Source: Mactromeris polynyma (taxonomy: Eukaryota; Mollusca; Bivalvia; Venerida; Mactridae). From it: DNA of 64,000 nucleotides. Every line of letters starts with the position of its first letter. The stretch's first letter is position 1. Shown here piece by piece: positions 14,676 through 27,800 of the stretch. The stretch is from contig JASFXZ010000001.1 in assembly GCA_032209605.1 (NCBI GenBank), forward strand, positions 37,328,619-37,392,618. The letters are read 5' to 3'. Under the pieces are notes generated by a model. That model was not told the origin of the DNA and made no database searches. It was given only the letters and a program-made list of their open reading frames with translations. A program made the translations under genes and the position numbers.

Positions 14676-14853
14676 CAGTAAAACCTCAATAATAAGACCA
14701 CCCTTGGGACCCATGAAATCTGGTCTTCTTATTGAGGTGGTCTTGATATTGAGGTTGAATGAACAGCAAAACAGTGAAAATGGACTTGAAAATTGTGTTC
14801 GTAAATTTTAGGTGGTCTTATTATTGAGGTGGTCTTTAAGTGATGCTTTACTG
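14676..14853. mobile_element. 178-bp MITE with TA target duplication
   Basis: The left end starts CAGTAAAACCTCAATAATAA and the right end, read inverted, starts CAGTAAAGCATC and continues with AAAGACCACCTCAATAATAA. Both ends are bordered by TA. Terminal inverted repeats, a TA target site and an internal second copy of the GACCACCTCAAT phrase fit a non-autonomous Tc1/mariner-superfamily (pogo/Tigger-like) element. No transposase is inside. Confidence 0.8.
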
Positions 14854-15097
14854 TATAACAATCTTCTTTCAGTATTTTTTGTGGAAACAATTAAAGGTCA
14901 ATAGCGATTGAATAATTAATATTGTAGTAACGGAGTACGTTATTTCAGTACGAAGTGAAGGTGATAGATTTTATATTTGTTCTTTTTCTAATCCTTTAAT
15001 TTTCCACCAAGCTCGTGGAAAAACTTATTTTGCCACACAAAACATCTTGATTGCAAGAGATCAGTCGGTTTTTAGATTACGCAAATCGAGTGCATCC

Positions 15098-15435
15098 TGA
15101 TGACGCAATTTGCCGGCTAGTTCGAACACCGGCATTTAAACAGTTGTCACGATACTAAATCGACTTTTCATTTTTCAATTAACAACTCGTTTCTCCAAAT
15201 GAATGCGGGCATTGACGCGTGTATTTATTTTCTACAGTGCAAAGTAAACAGTTATTCAAAAGATCAGTGATATGCAGTTGTCACGATGCTAAACAAACTT
15301 TTCATTTTTCAATTAACAACTCGAGTCTGCAAATGAATGCGTCATGATGACGCAATTTGCCGGCTAGTTCGAACGCCGGCATTTAAACAGTTCATTTTTC
15401 AATTAACAACTCGTTTCTGCAAATGAATGCGCGCA
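15098..15435. repeat. Nested direct repeats
   Basis: Unit a (TGATGACGCAATTTGCCGGC, followed by TAGTTCGAAC and CCGGCATTTAAACAG) occurs at 15098 and 15345, 247 bp apart. Unit b (TTCATTTTTCAATTAACAAC, followed by TCG and a conserved AAATGAATGCG) occurs at 15167, 15301 and 15391. Unit a includes a small hairpin with GCCGG and CCGGC arms. The order a-b-b-a-b suggests duplication followed by internal deletion. Confidence 0.8.
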
Positions 15436-15860
15436 TTGAAAACCGCTGGGTTTGTTTTCTAGTGTGCAAATTAATTTTATTACAAAGATCAATGATATAC
15501 AGCAGCACGTACAATATACGCAAGATGAAAACTTCATGCGTAAATGTTACGTTCCATATTAAAACCGAAAGACAACCAAAACAAAACCAGCTTAAAATGA
15601 AATATCTGTATAATATATTGAATAATTCATTAATTTGATTGGCCTTTTAATATAGCTCAAATATACAAGTCAAGTTGTGGGAACGAGATAGAAATAATTC
15701 TACACATGACAGACAGACATTTGATTTATATTCCAATTAGACTATAAAGCCCACGAGGACATACAATAAGCATACACACAAGACAGACGAACAGTGTACA
15801 ACATACATACATTTTCCATACAGCAATATTGTATCTAACAGCAATAGCACATGGATATAC

Positions 15861-15936
15861 CGAGGGCTCAACGCAACACTGTCGTAACTCCTATATAAAT
15901 ACATAGGAGTTACGACAGTGTTGCGTTGAGCCCTCG
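15861..15936. repeat. Perfect 34-bp inverted repeat (hairpin)
   Basis: The left arm 15861-15894 (starts CGAGGGCTCAACGCAACACT) and the right arm 15903-15936 (ends GTGTTGCGTTGAGCCCTCG) are exact reverse complements. An 8-base AT-rich loop, ATAAATAC, separates them. No mismatch was found across the arms. This fits a fold-back element or a young palindromic duplication. A transcript through it would form a long perfect stem. Confidence 0.9.
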
Positions 15937-16733
15937 ATACATGAAATATGATACATGTGAATATGATATGATACATTGATAAATGTGAAATTCATATAAA
16001 TGAAATATTTTTATTTGTAATGTAGTTTACTGAATGTAACATGTAACATATTGTTAACCAATTCAAATATACATTTTGGAGAAGGTCACCTTTATGTCAC
16101 CGTAATATATATATATATGAGGTTAAGCATGTTCACGAGATGTTGGATTTGTGTTTATTTTTTGGCGTGCTTTTGTAGTGTTTTTTTTCCACACCAATTG
16201 TCCTGGTAATCATAATATTAAGCAACCCTTGAACACTCTCATGGTTAAGGTAAAGCTAGGGTAAAAGTTAAAGTTATATTTTAATAGAGTGTCCACATTT
16301 AAACTGTCAATTAAAAAATCTTCTCATAATTTGAATTTGAATAATATAAGTATTGTGTAACTATTTCACTTATAGTATCACTGGCATTGAAGTTTTCATG
16401 TTTACATGGAATAGAACTAGAAAAACTACACGTATGTACACTGTTCGCATCTTCTTATCTATCATTGCCCCTGGTCGTGATCGTGAGCTTGTCTTTAATA
16501 CTAGTTTACATACCGAGAGGCTGAAGAGGAGGGCGTGCGTCCAACATGTACTGTCTTTGTGAAGAACTTGTGGGATCTCCACTAAGTATTTCCGTATAAT
16601 GACTTATTAGAGTGCATTCAAAACCTGGAACCTTTCGTAAAAACCTACAAAGACTGGTTCTGTAACGTAGACTGGTTCTGTATAATCGTAAAATATGTAT
16701 ATTTTCATCTATTAAAGTCCTCCTGAGAAGCAC

Positions 16734-17004
16734 AAAGTAAAGTGTTTTATTTATTATAGTGTCACCCCTATTAAAAGCGACAGCCATTTCTGACTTATGA
16801 GACACCTACTTTCTGAGCACATTTACTTCACGATTCCTATCCTTGAATGCCATGTACCAGGCAGGCACACAGTAACCATTACTTAACTGGCTGGCGGTTC
16901 ACCAACCAGCCATATCAGAACGGACTCATAGCGGAATTCGAACCTTCGATCTCCCAATCCCACTCCAGAGACGGATGCCTTAACCACTCGGCCATGGGAG
17001 ACGG
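16734..17004 (-). mobile_element. tRNA-derived SINE, copy 1
   Basis: Read on the minus strand, the head carries a Pol III A box, GGCCGAGTGGTTAAGG (16978-16993), and a B box, GGTTCGAATTCC (16933-16944), at tRNA-like spacing for a long-variable-arm (Ser/Leu-type) tRNA. A body of about 190 bp follows and ends in GTGACACTATAATAAATAAA and an AAGTAAAGTG-like tail. A second, more diverged copy lies at 34781-35040 in the same orientation, which confirms a dispersed family. The head is not a functional tRNA gene because it runs into the SINE body. Confidence 0.85.
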
Positions 17005-20000
17005 TAATGTTATTATTCAAACCATCTCAATCTGATCGAGGTAGTAATTGTTTTCGTAAACCTACAAATGCACTCGTGGGCCTTTAAATACCTTAAAGTT
17101 TGCTTTTTGTTCAGCTAGAAACTGCTTCGAAGTTTTACCTTCTCATCACATATATACACATACTTGTTTAGAAATGGATTTGCCTGCAATGTACGATTTA
17201 AATGTCTTGAAATGTGAAATGTTTTATAAGTATCGGTTCATACATCATAGTGATATTAAACGTTCCATTGTGCATTGACGACGGAAGGAAAAAGATGGTA
17301 CAGGGAACATCACGCTTACAAGCGATTCCTCCGCCCCCCCTCCCAGGATGTGTAAGGGCAAACACTCGTGGGGATGGGCGCTAAGGACAGTAGAATAACG
17401 AGGGAAGTTATCCACAGCCATTTACAGCCTTGTAACTGTCAGTAATAATAATATGAGTTTTAAATCGAATTGACAGCTAGTTAACCTCACACTAAACCGA
17501 AATCTTGCGAGCGTGTTTGGTTAATATAGCGTATTATGCGGTTGCGGCAAAGTACTAGTAGTGTTATGCTATGATCTTCTCTGAATAACTGGTTCTGTTG
17601 TCGTTACTCTGTGGTCCAGTCGGTCCAGTTGGTGTGCAAACCTTTCTGCTCTATTTTCTCGTGCTTTTGTCCGTGCTGTTGTCGGTTTAATTCCATTAAT
17701 TTAGCCCCCCATTCTGTCAATAATTGCCAGTTCTGTTCTATTGTCTATAGTTTCGCATTTTTCTTAATCGCCTTTGAAACTATTCAGTTGTAAGTTGATA
17801 ATGTTTCATATTAATTGTCCACGTTTTGTATTCTTTTTTTATATATTATAAACAACAAATAATACATTGTCCATTAGTGTGATACTCATCCATTATTTAA
17901 TAACCAAATTACGACACTGTGATTAAATATGTGTATATAGTTCAAGCGACAAAATTCAAATAAAAGAGTCATACGTGCCGACATGTCTTTTATATTTAAC
18001 AAGTGTTTTGTCTTTACTCAGATGAATATATTTAAAATCTGACTGTTAAACACTTCTCATTTGACTTTATTCAATTTGTAAGCTGATATATACTAATAGG
18101 GAATATTTGCAGATTCCATTTTTTACTATAATTAGACAATACCTTTTGTTCGAGAGACCGTGATGTTAACAGGGACCATACATATTTATATATATATATT
18201 TTTTATTGGGTTTAAATAGATTTTATTTAACTAACATGTACATATAGCGATAGGCTTGCTGAAAATAAAACTCTCGATGTTCTAATTTGCACGCCCACGG
18301 TTCTATTTTAGTACTTTCATCTTAATATTTCAGTTATATAGTTAATTGTTCGTGCCTTAACAGTTTGTAATTATTAACAACGTTCTATTTTTACACAAAA
18401 GTGTTGCTAAGTACTGACTTCAGTTCTCGCCTTCAGAATGACCACGACTAACAACATCAACAAAATAAATTCAGTATGGAGTTGAACTATGATGTTTCAT
18501 CTGTCAACACAGGAACTGGAAATGGGTCCGCAGAAATAGAGAACTTAGTCTGAATAATCACAGACATAGTAATCATGTATGGCGAACCGGCAAGTTGCTT
18601 AAATGAAGTAAATTTGATGTGGCATGTAAATGGTTTTAGATGGGTTGTATTTGTTATACCCATGATTGGGCAAATTGTTTAAAAGCATTTTGATGTGCTC
18701 GGTAAAACCATATAATTATTTGTCGTCCAACATCCCCAGTACATCAAGCGACGTTCACATCAGATTATATCGTTTTCCACGGTATTGTATAAAATACGCG
18801 TAATAGTAGGATTGTCGTCAGTTTTGTATGTTAACAAATATTATTTTTGCGTGCGAGACATTTTCAATACGTTAGATACTGAATCCGAAAGAACCTTATC
18901 GTGATACTTTCTCGGTAATTAGAACTAGATTTAGATATTTTAATTGATTATAGAGTTCATATGACATTAGTTGTCGAAGAAATTAAATCTGCAATCAGTA
19001 ATATTAAATAAGCAATCTGCAATAATTAAACATCATTTTCCTAAATTGAATGACTTTTCAATTATAACCGTATTATTTCCTAATTGGTGCGATATGACGA
19101 TGCCGCTGATGGCAATGTTTTCATTTTGGCTCACAAATGCACTCTGTAATGTTGACAATTGCTTCAAGTCGAATACTTTATTGCTAAATCTTATTAAAAC
19201 ATGCTTAATCTTTGGTTCCTAGTCTGAATTACCTGAATCAGCCACTTTGCTGTATTGAACAGCGACCGGGAACCTGACTAATTTGATTTCTTACTCTTTG
19301 AGCAAATTTACAGAAATAAATTGTGTGCAGTCACTATCAAGCATTACATGTAGTGATAATAACGTTTGATAAATATCGGGACATTATTATAACTTAACAC
19401 CGATATTTCATATGAATACTGGTAATAAGTTATGCTATATCATGTCTTAACATTCCGGTGTCTTTTTATATTATCACACGTACAAAAATGAACAAGTCAA
19501 CTTGGAAAATATGCATTGTAAATCACCTTTGATATGTTGTATTTATTGTATTGGATTTAATAACTATTTATTCATGTGAAATGATGGACTCATTGCCTTT
19601 TTCTAAATAAACTTATCCATCCATCTGTCTATGCTAGTTTCGTATTGTGTCCAAAATGCAAATGTCATAAGCTTAAGCAACCAATTAAAACACTGACTAA
19701 TTTATATGACAACGAAAACCTTATATCAGCACAAGGAATATTTTATTTTAACTTAAGTTAAATTATTCGTCATATCTTAACTTCGGCACAGAACTGTGTT
19801 GCAAAGAATTCATAATCCATGTGCCGCAGTGGAATTATTCATAACCTGAGAAAAGCTGGTTTAGTTAATTGAACATGTTCATAAATAATTGTAACCGTTG
19901 TCATGTCTGTGTCTTCCCAATAACACAGTTTGTTAATATTAAAGTTTTACGTCGATACGACTAGTATAACACGACATCTTCTGTATGTTTATTATAAAAA

Positions 20001-21245
20001 TATGTATATGAATGAGTACTTTAGAAATGTGTTACCATGTTCCAGTTGAATGCAGTGATGTGCTTCTCACAAGTCAAAACAAATGTTCTGTTCTACTCTA
20101 CTCTGCTCTGCAGGTTCTGCTCTTCTTTGTCCTGCTCTGCATTTTCAAATACAATATAAACTAGGGGCAGTAAATGCGTGAGATGTTTCAACAAAGAATT
20201 TAACGCAATATTTCTGACACTTGAGCATTGTCTGATGAGTGATGCTTAAAACACACAAAAACATGGTGTCGTTCACGTTGGTCTTTTTCAGTACTACTAA
20301 AATAGTAAACATCTACAACCATATGTCCCACGCCACTTTCGATTCATCTTTAATAAAGCGCTTGTTTACAGTTCCCTATCTAACAATATTTTTGGATGGA
20401 TCTAGGATTTACTTTTGGATTGTTTACTGCCAACGGCCCTCAATAAGAGGAAAATGACGCGAAGAATATCCTGCAATTCAGTTACTTAATTCAAAGTCGG
20501 TGCCAATTGTGGCCGGTCTCCGAAACAAAAAACACATTAAGAAGGCCGTTTGCTTGTGTAAAATACCTGACAAATGGAGAGGGGTTCAGTTACATTCGTT
20601 TATTTTTGTGTAGTAAGTAATATTAGGTACAAAAGCAAAAACTAAACGAAGCAAAGAAGCATATTTAAAAACATGTTCATAAATCGTGCGAATTCTGAGT
20701 ATTGAAACAATTTATGCAAATAATTACTGGTTCCTTAACTACCATAACTATAAAATATCGCATAAATATTTTATCACATTTATGTATGTACTAATAACAA
20801 CGGAGTCTGGTTTCTCAAAGAGGAACTCAATTATGTTTTCTATCGATGCCCGGTGAATGGAAGGTTGGCAGAAGAATATGGAACTATCCTGTCATTCTAA
20901 TCGCGATTATGTTGCCTTTCATATTTTATAACAGTAGAAATATATCGCTATGTCAATAGAGTCTCCAAAAACAGACATTTTATTTATCAAATTTCTTAAC
21001 AAAAACATATTTTATGGTATTTTGACGCTTTACATTAAACATACTAACAAATAGAATCGTTTTCACCGTTCAACAGCGATGGCAATAACATGTAGCAATA
21101 ATAGTGTTCAGTAATCGAGGTTTAATTTTACATATGAAAACCACATCGTTAGCGAATCGAGCTACATTGTCATTTAATACTCGATAAAGATGTGTTATTT
21201 CTCTTTTTAAGGCATTCATCCAGTCCAAAGAAAAGCAATAGATGT
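17005..21245. other. Intergenic upstream of foxQ2, no gene seen
   Basis: No exon or repeat family was recognised. A pyrimidine-rich stretch of CTCTG/TTCTG phrases lies at 20085-20145. About 180 bp immediately 5' of the promoter (21060-21245) is less AT-rich and could be proximal regulatory DNA. There is no direct evidence for function. Confidence 0.45.
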
Positions 21246-21427
21246 GGGCGGAGCTTTTAGCGAGTGGGAAGATACTCGCATACTGAGCGCCAAGCATTGA
21301 AGCAGGATTTAACATAATTAGTACCGTACATAGAATGTTGCTAAACGTCCGACCAATCAGCGCTTAATAAACAGTCGCAAACTGCAACTTCCAGATATGG
21401 TGTGTTAAATTGAACTTCGTATAAATA
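21246..21427 (+). promoter_or_regulatory. foxQ2 core promoter (GC box, CCAAT box, TATA box)
   Basis: Three classical elements are aligned upstream of the foxQ2 start: GGGCGG at 21246-21251, CCAAT at 21353-21357 and TATAAATA at 21420-21427. With transcription starting about 30 bp after the TATA box, the 5' UTR would be roughly 110-120 bases to the ATG at 21569. The arrangement is seen directly; the start site itself is inferred. Confidence 0.65.
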
Positions 21428-21568
21428 CTCACGTTGTAAAAGACCACCGGATTGTTTGGATGTTTGTTTTCTTGAACGTTTTTTTATTAAATAAGATATC
21501 CATTGTTTGGCTTACGGAAAACTTGCTAGAATATATTTAGTTATCAGTTGGACTGGTTTGATTTCGTG

Positions 21569-21872
21569 ATGTGTTCTTCGAATAACAGCACGGGCGCATT
21601 GATGTCTTTTGGGATGAAACTTGGTGGTGGGCAGTTTCCGTATTATTCGGCCGGGTCCCCACATCTAAGCATGGAAATACAAAGAGCACAACTTCAGGAC
21701 TATGCGCAGCGCTTACAACTTGGACTGAGAAGTTTTCCAGGGCAGGTCGCTGGTGTTAATCCTCTGGCATACCACGGACACGTAATGCATCCTTATTTGC
21801 ATCCATACTTCTGCAAGGACCCAAGGGCAAGATTTGTCCACGAGGAGCCCAAGCCGAACCACAGCTATATTG
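21569..21872 (+). CDS. foxQ2 coding exon 1
   Basis: Encodes residues 1-101 and the first base of codon 102: the N-terminal region with [28 protein letters not shown] and [18 protein letters not shown]. The donor is TG|GTAAGT at 21873. The exon ends in phase 1 inside a Gly codon of the forkhead domain. Confidence 0.9.
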
Positions 21873-24800
21873 GTAAGTTTGTAACCAGTTCTAGTCTAAA
21901 CATTTCTTAAGGAATCGTTCATTAACCGGTCTCTGAATATTCAAACGTTGATGCTCTCTTTCTCCATTCTCCGACGTTGAAACTACATGTTTATTCTAAA
22001 TGCCTGTTTCATGGAATTTAATACAATAACAGTTAAATCAAGAATGTAGCATCGTTATTTAGATTATTCATAAACAAACGAATATATATATGTATGCTAT
22101 GAATGTAAATATTTGTTAAATAAAATTCAGTTTGAGACGGTGCTTCAATGAATATGTGATTACTTAGCAATTTCCTTTATGCAGCACTTTTGTTAATTTT
22201 GTCTAATTGATCGCGAATAGTTATAAAGTAATAAACTAACGTTGGAGCAAACAAAGACCTAAGCAAATAACATATTCATTTATTTATTACGTCTCATTTA
22301 TATACATTGTACATATTACTAACTACAATAATTATAACGTAAACCATGTATATCACCATTCAAATTGAGTTATAAGAGATACACATATTATTTAAACATT
22401 GAATCATATCTATTATAGTATATCATAGTGTCAAACATAAAACATTACAGTGCAATTTACAAAGTTTAAAAATTAAAAAAAGTTTATGCCCAGCCAAACT
22501 TGGCTTACTAGACACTGACTAATTAACACAATATCACAGCAATGTTGTTTGTACTTCAACATAGTTAAACTATAATGGAACTAAAACACATGAAATCGAT
22601 TTCAAAATTACACATTTTAGTTTAAAGCATGCTTGAATAAACAAAACTGTGAAATACTGAGATATTGTTGAGACAAGAATCTTGGTTCAGTTTGATAATT
22701 ATGAAACTCTTGAAAAATATTCATACGTCATTACATTAACAAGTTCCTATGATTTGATATGATTTTACATCTGTGACTCAGGGAACTATATTAATTATTG
22801 AGCCGACTGTAGAAATGAATTCAAAAACTTTATTATGTAATTTTCTTAAAAAAGAGAAATTGATAACATCTTTATAATGTTAAGTTAACAGACGACGTTT
22901 GTGTTTCTATAGTTGAAATACGTTGACCGAAACACACCATGTGCATGTTTTGCTGTTAATTTAAATATTTCAGAAATTAAATAAGTCTTTTTAAGTGTAT
23001 TGACTTTTAAATGATTTTAAACACAAACTGTTGCTATATTAACCCGTACATTTTTCATTTTAAGGGTTACGTATACCTGATAATGAAATTCATTTTCGTA
23101 TCATCGCATTGAAATTATTTTGTTGTTTCAAAATTCAATACAATTTGAGCAAAAATGTTTACATACAGTTAGTATTGTGAGACATGTAGAACAAAGGCTC
23201 AATTAATTGTTTGAATGCTCCGATCTGTTTAAGTAATTAAATGTAGAAACATCGGGTTATTAAAGGCGCGTGGCTATACGTTCGAGATTTTAATAGCCTA
23301 CTTACATTATAACTATGAATATGCATGCAAGTTGTATAAAAATGTTGCGGACATTTATGAATTTTAGTTCATTTTATTTCCCACCCAAGTTCCGTACAAC
23401 TTAAATGCTGAAGCTTGACATACTAATGATATCTATAAGCCAAACGGGCTTATTGGACAAAAGAGTACCAACTGTTTCTCTGAACTTATAAGTTGATTAC
23501 CGCTAACCAAGAACTTTAATGTAATTATCTGGTCTCCAAGGTGGTGTATTCCCTCTCCAGTTTAATTGAATTAAGTTTGTAAAGTTCTTGGAGCGAACTC
23601 ATCTAGGAGTATTTAAAGTTTAGACTAAAAAAAAACGAGCTACTGATGAATGTTGTTGTTTGATAAATAAGTTAGTGAATTATTACTTTTACTGAAAATG
23701 CAAAATTCCAGGCAAAATGTTTTCTTTTTAAATGGATTTTTAATAACAATCGTTAGGCCTACAACCTGTAAGGGAATGCACATTGTATATAGCATGCTTA
23801 ATGTACGACGTACGTGTATGATCCTAGATAATGTTGCCGAAGTACATACATTGTCTCTGATATAATTATATAAAAGGTATATAAATAGAACTAGGTAGCG
23901 TTGCATTGATTTGTCGTTAACAAATTGGGTGATAAGTATTTATGATTAACACATATCTCCGATGTTAACATAAACAATACGGCATAATTATTCACATCTA
24001 TAGCAAATATAGCGACGGCTCAACTCAAGACTTTTCTTGACTCTTACTTGTATGATTTGTCGTGTGTATAAAATTACCAAAAATACTGAATAAGTCAAAC
24101 TACCCCTCCAACCAATAAGATGTGGGTGTGGCAGATCTTTACTCAGTTTATTTCATCAATGTTAAAGGGAAGTACTTTTCTGATCCAACATACATACAGT
24201 TAATGGCAATTCGGCATTAAAACAGCCTTTGGACAGTTACAGTATTTTAAAACAAAGACGCATACTCACAAATAGACTGAGGAAATGTAGAATATTTTAA
24301 AGAAAAGACAATCTCAAATGTAGAAATGACTGTGATTCAACAAGAGTAACAGGATGCAAAAGTGTTGACATAACATACACAACCATGCTACGATGTACGG
24401 AAGACCTTTGACTAGTAGTATAATCGTAAACAAATTTATTAACGAAAAGGGTTCATTAACAGTTCTGCTTGTTCAAACCTTGGATCAGATAAACTCTTTA
24501 CTTCTGTGACCGAAGCCGTTTTAAATATTTATTAACTAATCTTATTAAGACGGAATAATTCATCAATTACAGTTACATGTACAAAGGATCTCAGCTGGAA
24601 TGATATTTTCATTTTTAAAATTGCAAACATCACATTTTAAGCCATTTTATTTTTTAATTGTGATTTTTCCGAATCCGATTATGCAGGTTTCATCATTCAA
24701 CACTGTTTGTTCGACCCATCTTGTTCGTACAACGTGTCACGACGATCAGATCCCCTAATTAGACAACAAATAATTATGGTCATCTGATGTTCTTGTAACA

Positions 24801-27800
24801 TTACGGTCGCCTGTAGAATATGGTTGTATTTTAACATTTGCTGTCAAAACTACACCCTGCACATTACTTATACAATGTAGTATACGTGTATTTGCCTTTT
24901 TATTTAATCGTATACCTCATTGTGTCATATATTACATGAAATGAGTGAAATGAACTGAACTAAGTATAGGCAATAAAATATACGTATTTAATAGATTATC
25001 TTTGACATTAAACAATTTTATTGTTTCATGCAATGACTTCTCAGTATATTACCAATATGAGGATAGTTTCAACATACGTTCAAACATGCATACATTGTAC
25101 ATAAACAGTGCGACTTTCATACTGTATTTGTTTTTATACGATAATTAAAATTGAATAATAAGCCCGCCAAATTCAAATTAATTATGTAATTGGCATCACA
25201 ACTAATATAATCTTAATACAATTAACTGTCGTTGTTAATAAGAAAACGATTAGCTCATAAAATTGAGTTGGGTAGCATTAATTGTGATTGTTCAAAGGCT
25301 GGAAGTTTTATTATATTTAAATGTTTATTTAGAAACTCATAACCAAATGTTTTTATTTGCAATTCGTTGTTTAATAAAAGCTCCTATAACACATCTTGTT
25401 ATTTAATGAATGGTTGTGATTGCTTTTCAGCAAAGTCTAGGAAAAAATAAATAAAGAAGTGACGAAATGATTTACTATTCGTAAACATGCGATTATATTT
25501 CAGTTCATTTTACATTTATGCAAAGAAACTGGAAGAAATTTAGAAGATATTCTATTGAAAAGAAAAACATTTAAAATTTCATTATAACATTGTCCTCTTA
25601 CACCGTAAGAAAATGAACAAATGTGTTTTATTAAATTGTAGAGAATGATATATGGGTGTTTAAGTAGTAAGTTGTCAAGAACATTTACCATTTTGGATTT
25701 TTTGTGAGTGTTTCTCTAGACATAACCGTGAAATAAACAAACATATTAAGGTAGTTTTGTTCACCAGTTTGTACGACTGACAACTTGCCACCTGCGTCTT
25801 CTAAGCTTGTGACAATCGCCAGTTTATTGACAAACCACAAACTACAGAGTATTGCGTTGACGTTTTTATCGGTCAATTATCGCTTTCCTTACAACAACCG
25901 AATGAACACAAAAGGCATAGCAGTATTCATATAAATTTAGAAGTTGTACACCAAACGTAAACTGATGAATCATATGGAAGTTACATTACAGTTTTTATTT
26001 CTAGTTCCGTATCTATTGCATAATGAAATTCTATTATACGAAAACAAAGATATTGTCAGTCAGTCTAATATTTACTTACAATTGTCGCTGCAAATGTAAG
26101 GTCTCGACCTGCACTATCCGTCCATAGTTGAATAGCTTTAATATTATTAACTAAAATTTAGTACACTATCTTTAAAGATGTATCTGGCTCATCTGAACAA
26201 AAAATGTTTGATTTGTTACAATGGCTAAAATATATTTAATAAGAACCATTGCAATGTATAACCGACTGAAAATATCTTTCTTTTTTTACCATATTACTAA
26301 CAGACAAAACTTGTAAAATAGCCTGATTGTTTAAAAAACTGGAAGTTTTTTTTAATTTTATGAAGTACAAACATCTTTCTTCAACAAATACGGATCAATA
26401 CATTATGAATTCATTCTTTGTTAATGTATGTTCATTGCTGTTTTAACTATAGGAAATATATTGTTCATTTTGTTAAGGTAAACAAATGTACAAAGAGTGA
26501 GCATAATATTACGTTAACTAAGCAAATATGTAGCATCTCTCTTCATTAGGACAGTAATGACAAACAGCGCAATGCAAGTCGTATTCAGGAAACATGGTCT
26601 CTATACACACGCGCCGGTTAAAAACATAAGAACTAGAAGGGGATATGAAGTAAAACGAAACCGACGGGGCAAAGTGGAGCATAAAATGCGAGTGGGGTAT
26701 TAAATGGGACGGGAATGGGTTCGGGTACAAAACAAGAACTAAACCGACGGATGTTATAAATATCTAATGAAGTATTGACATTTTTTGCAGAAATCTAAGT
26801 ATCCGTATTTGTTTTACAGGTCTGATAGCAATGGGAATACTGAGTTCTCGAGACAAGAAACTCGTCCTCAGTGACATCTACCAGTATATTCTAGACAATT
26901 ACAGCTACTTCAGAACTAGGTATGTATTGTTTGTGCTTGAGTCAATATCTAAACTTTGACAATGTTTAATAGACAATGTTTTAGATTTAACATCCATACA
27001 TTACATCATTACGAGTATGTGTTGCATTTCATGAATAATCTATCAAGCGATCGAAAGTTCGAACTTTAATGAACTTAACATAACCCTGACTGTTTAAAAC
27101 CCAGTTGCAGATAAAATAGCATACATTATTAACTTCGTTAATAAAAACCATTCTGAATGAATTTTGATAAACGGTTAATTGGTCATGTTTATTTAAAATG
27201 TTTATTTATTTATTTACAGAGGACCTGGTTGGAGAAACAGTATTCGACACAACTTGTCACTGAACGATTGTTTTATCAAATCTGGGCGCAGCGCTAATGG
27301 TAAGGGTCATTATTGGGCAATCCATCCCGCTAATATAGACGACTTTCAGAAAGGGGATTTCCGACGACGACGGGCACAGCGCAGAGTACGAAAACACATG
27401 GGTCTGTCAGTGCCTGATGATGAAGACGACGATAGTCCTTTACCGTCGCCAGCACCTCAACAGGCTGATTGGACTAAGACACAACAAGAAGAAGGAAAAT
27501 TGAATGCCAATGAAGAGATGTTAGATGAAAGCCCTAGACCACACCCAAATGCTAATTCATTGCTTGGGCTAAACAACACGAATCAAGATATGGTGCAACA
27601 GATACGAAAGGCGGCAACAAACAGAGGATTCCGGCGGCAATTTGATGTCGAAAGTTTACTTGCTCCCGAACCTGATTATTACAGAAAAATGCGAGCAGAA
27701 ATGAATAGCGTAAATTTCGATGAACCAGAAGATATATTTGCGCTTGACAAACAGAAGAAAAAGGAGGAAACAAAATGTGAGGAGCTAAGTGATGATACGT

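Noticed and set aside
16933..16993. Functional tRNA gene (Ser/Leu type)
   Set aside because: A and B boxes are good, but the sequence runs into a SINE body shared with 34781-35040 and has no closed acceptor stem.
18478..18555. Short + frame MELNYDVSSVNTGTGNGS... (25 residues)
   Set aside because: Reads plausibly but stops quickly with no donor site in frame and no continuation found.
21070..21315. 81-residue minus frame upstream of foxQ2
   Set aside because: Coincides with the proximal promoter region; no domain and no start or splice context.
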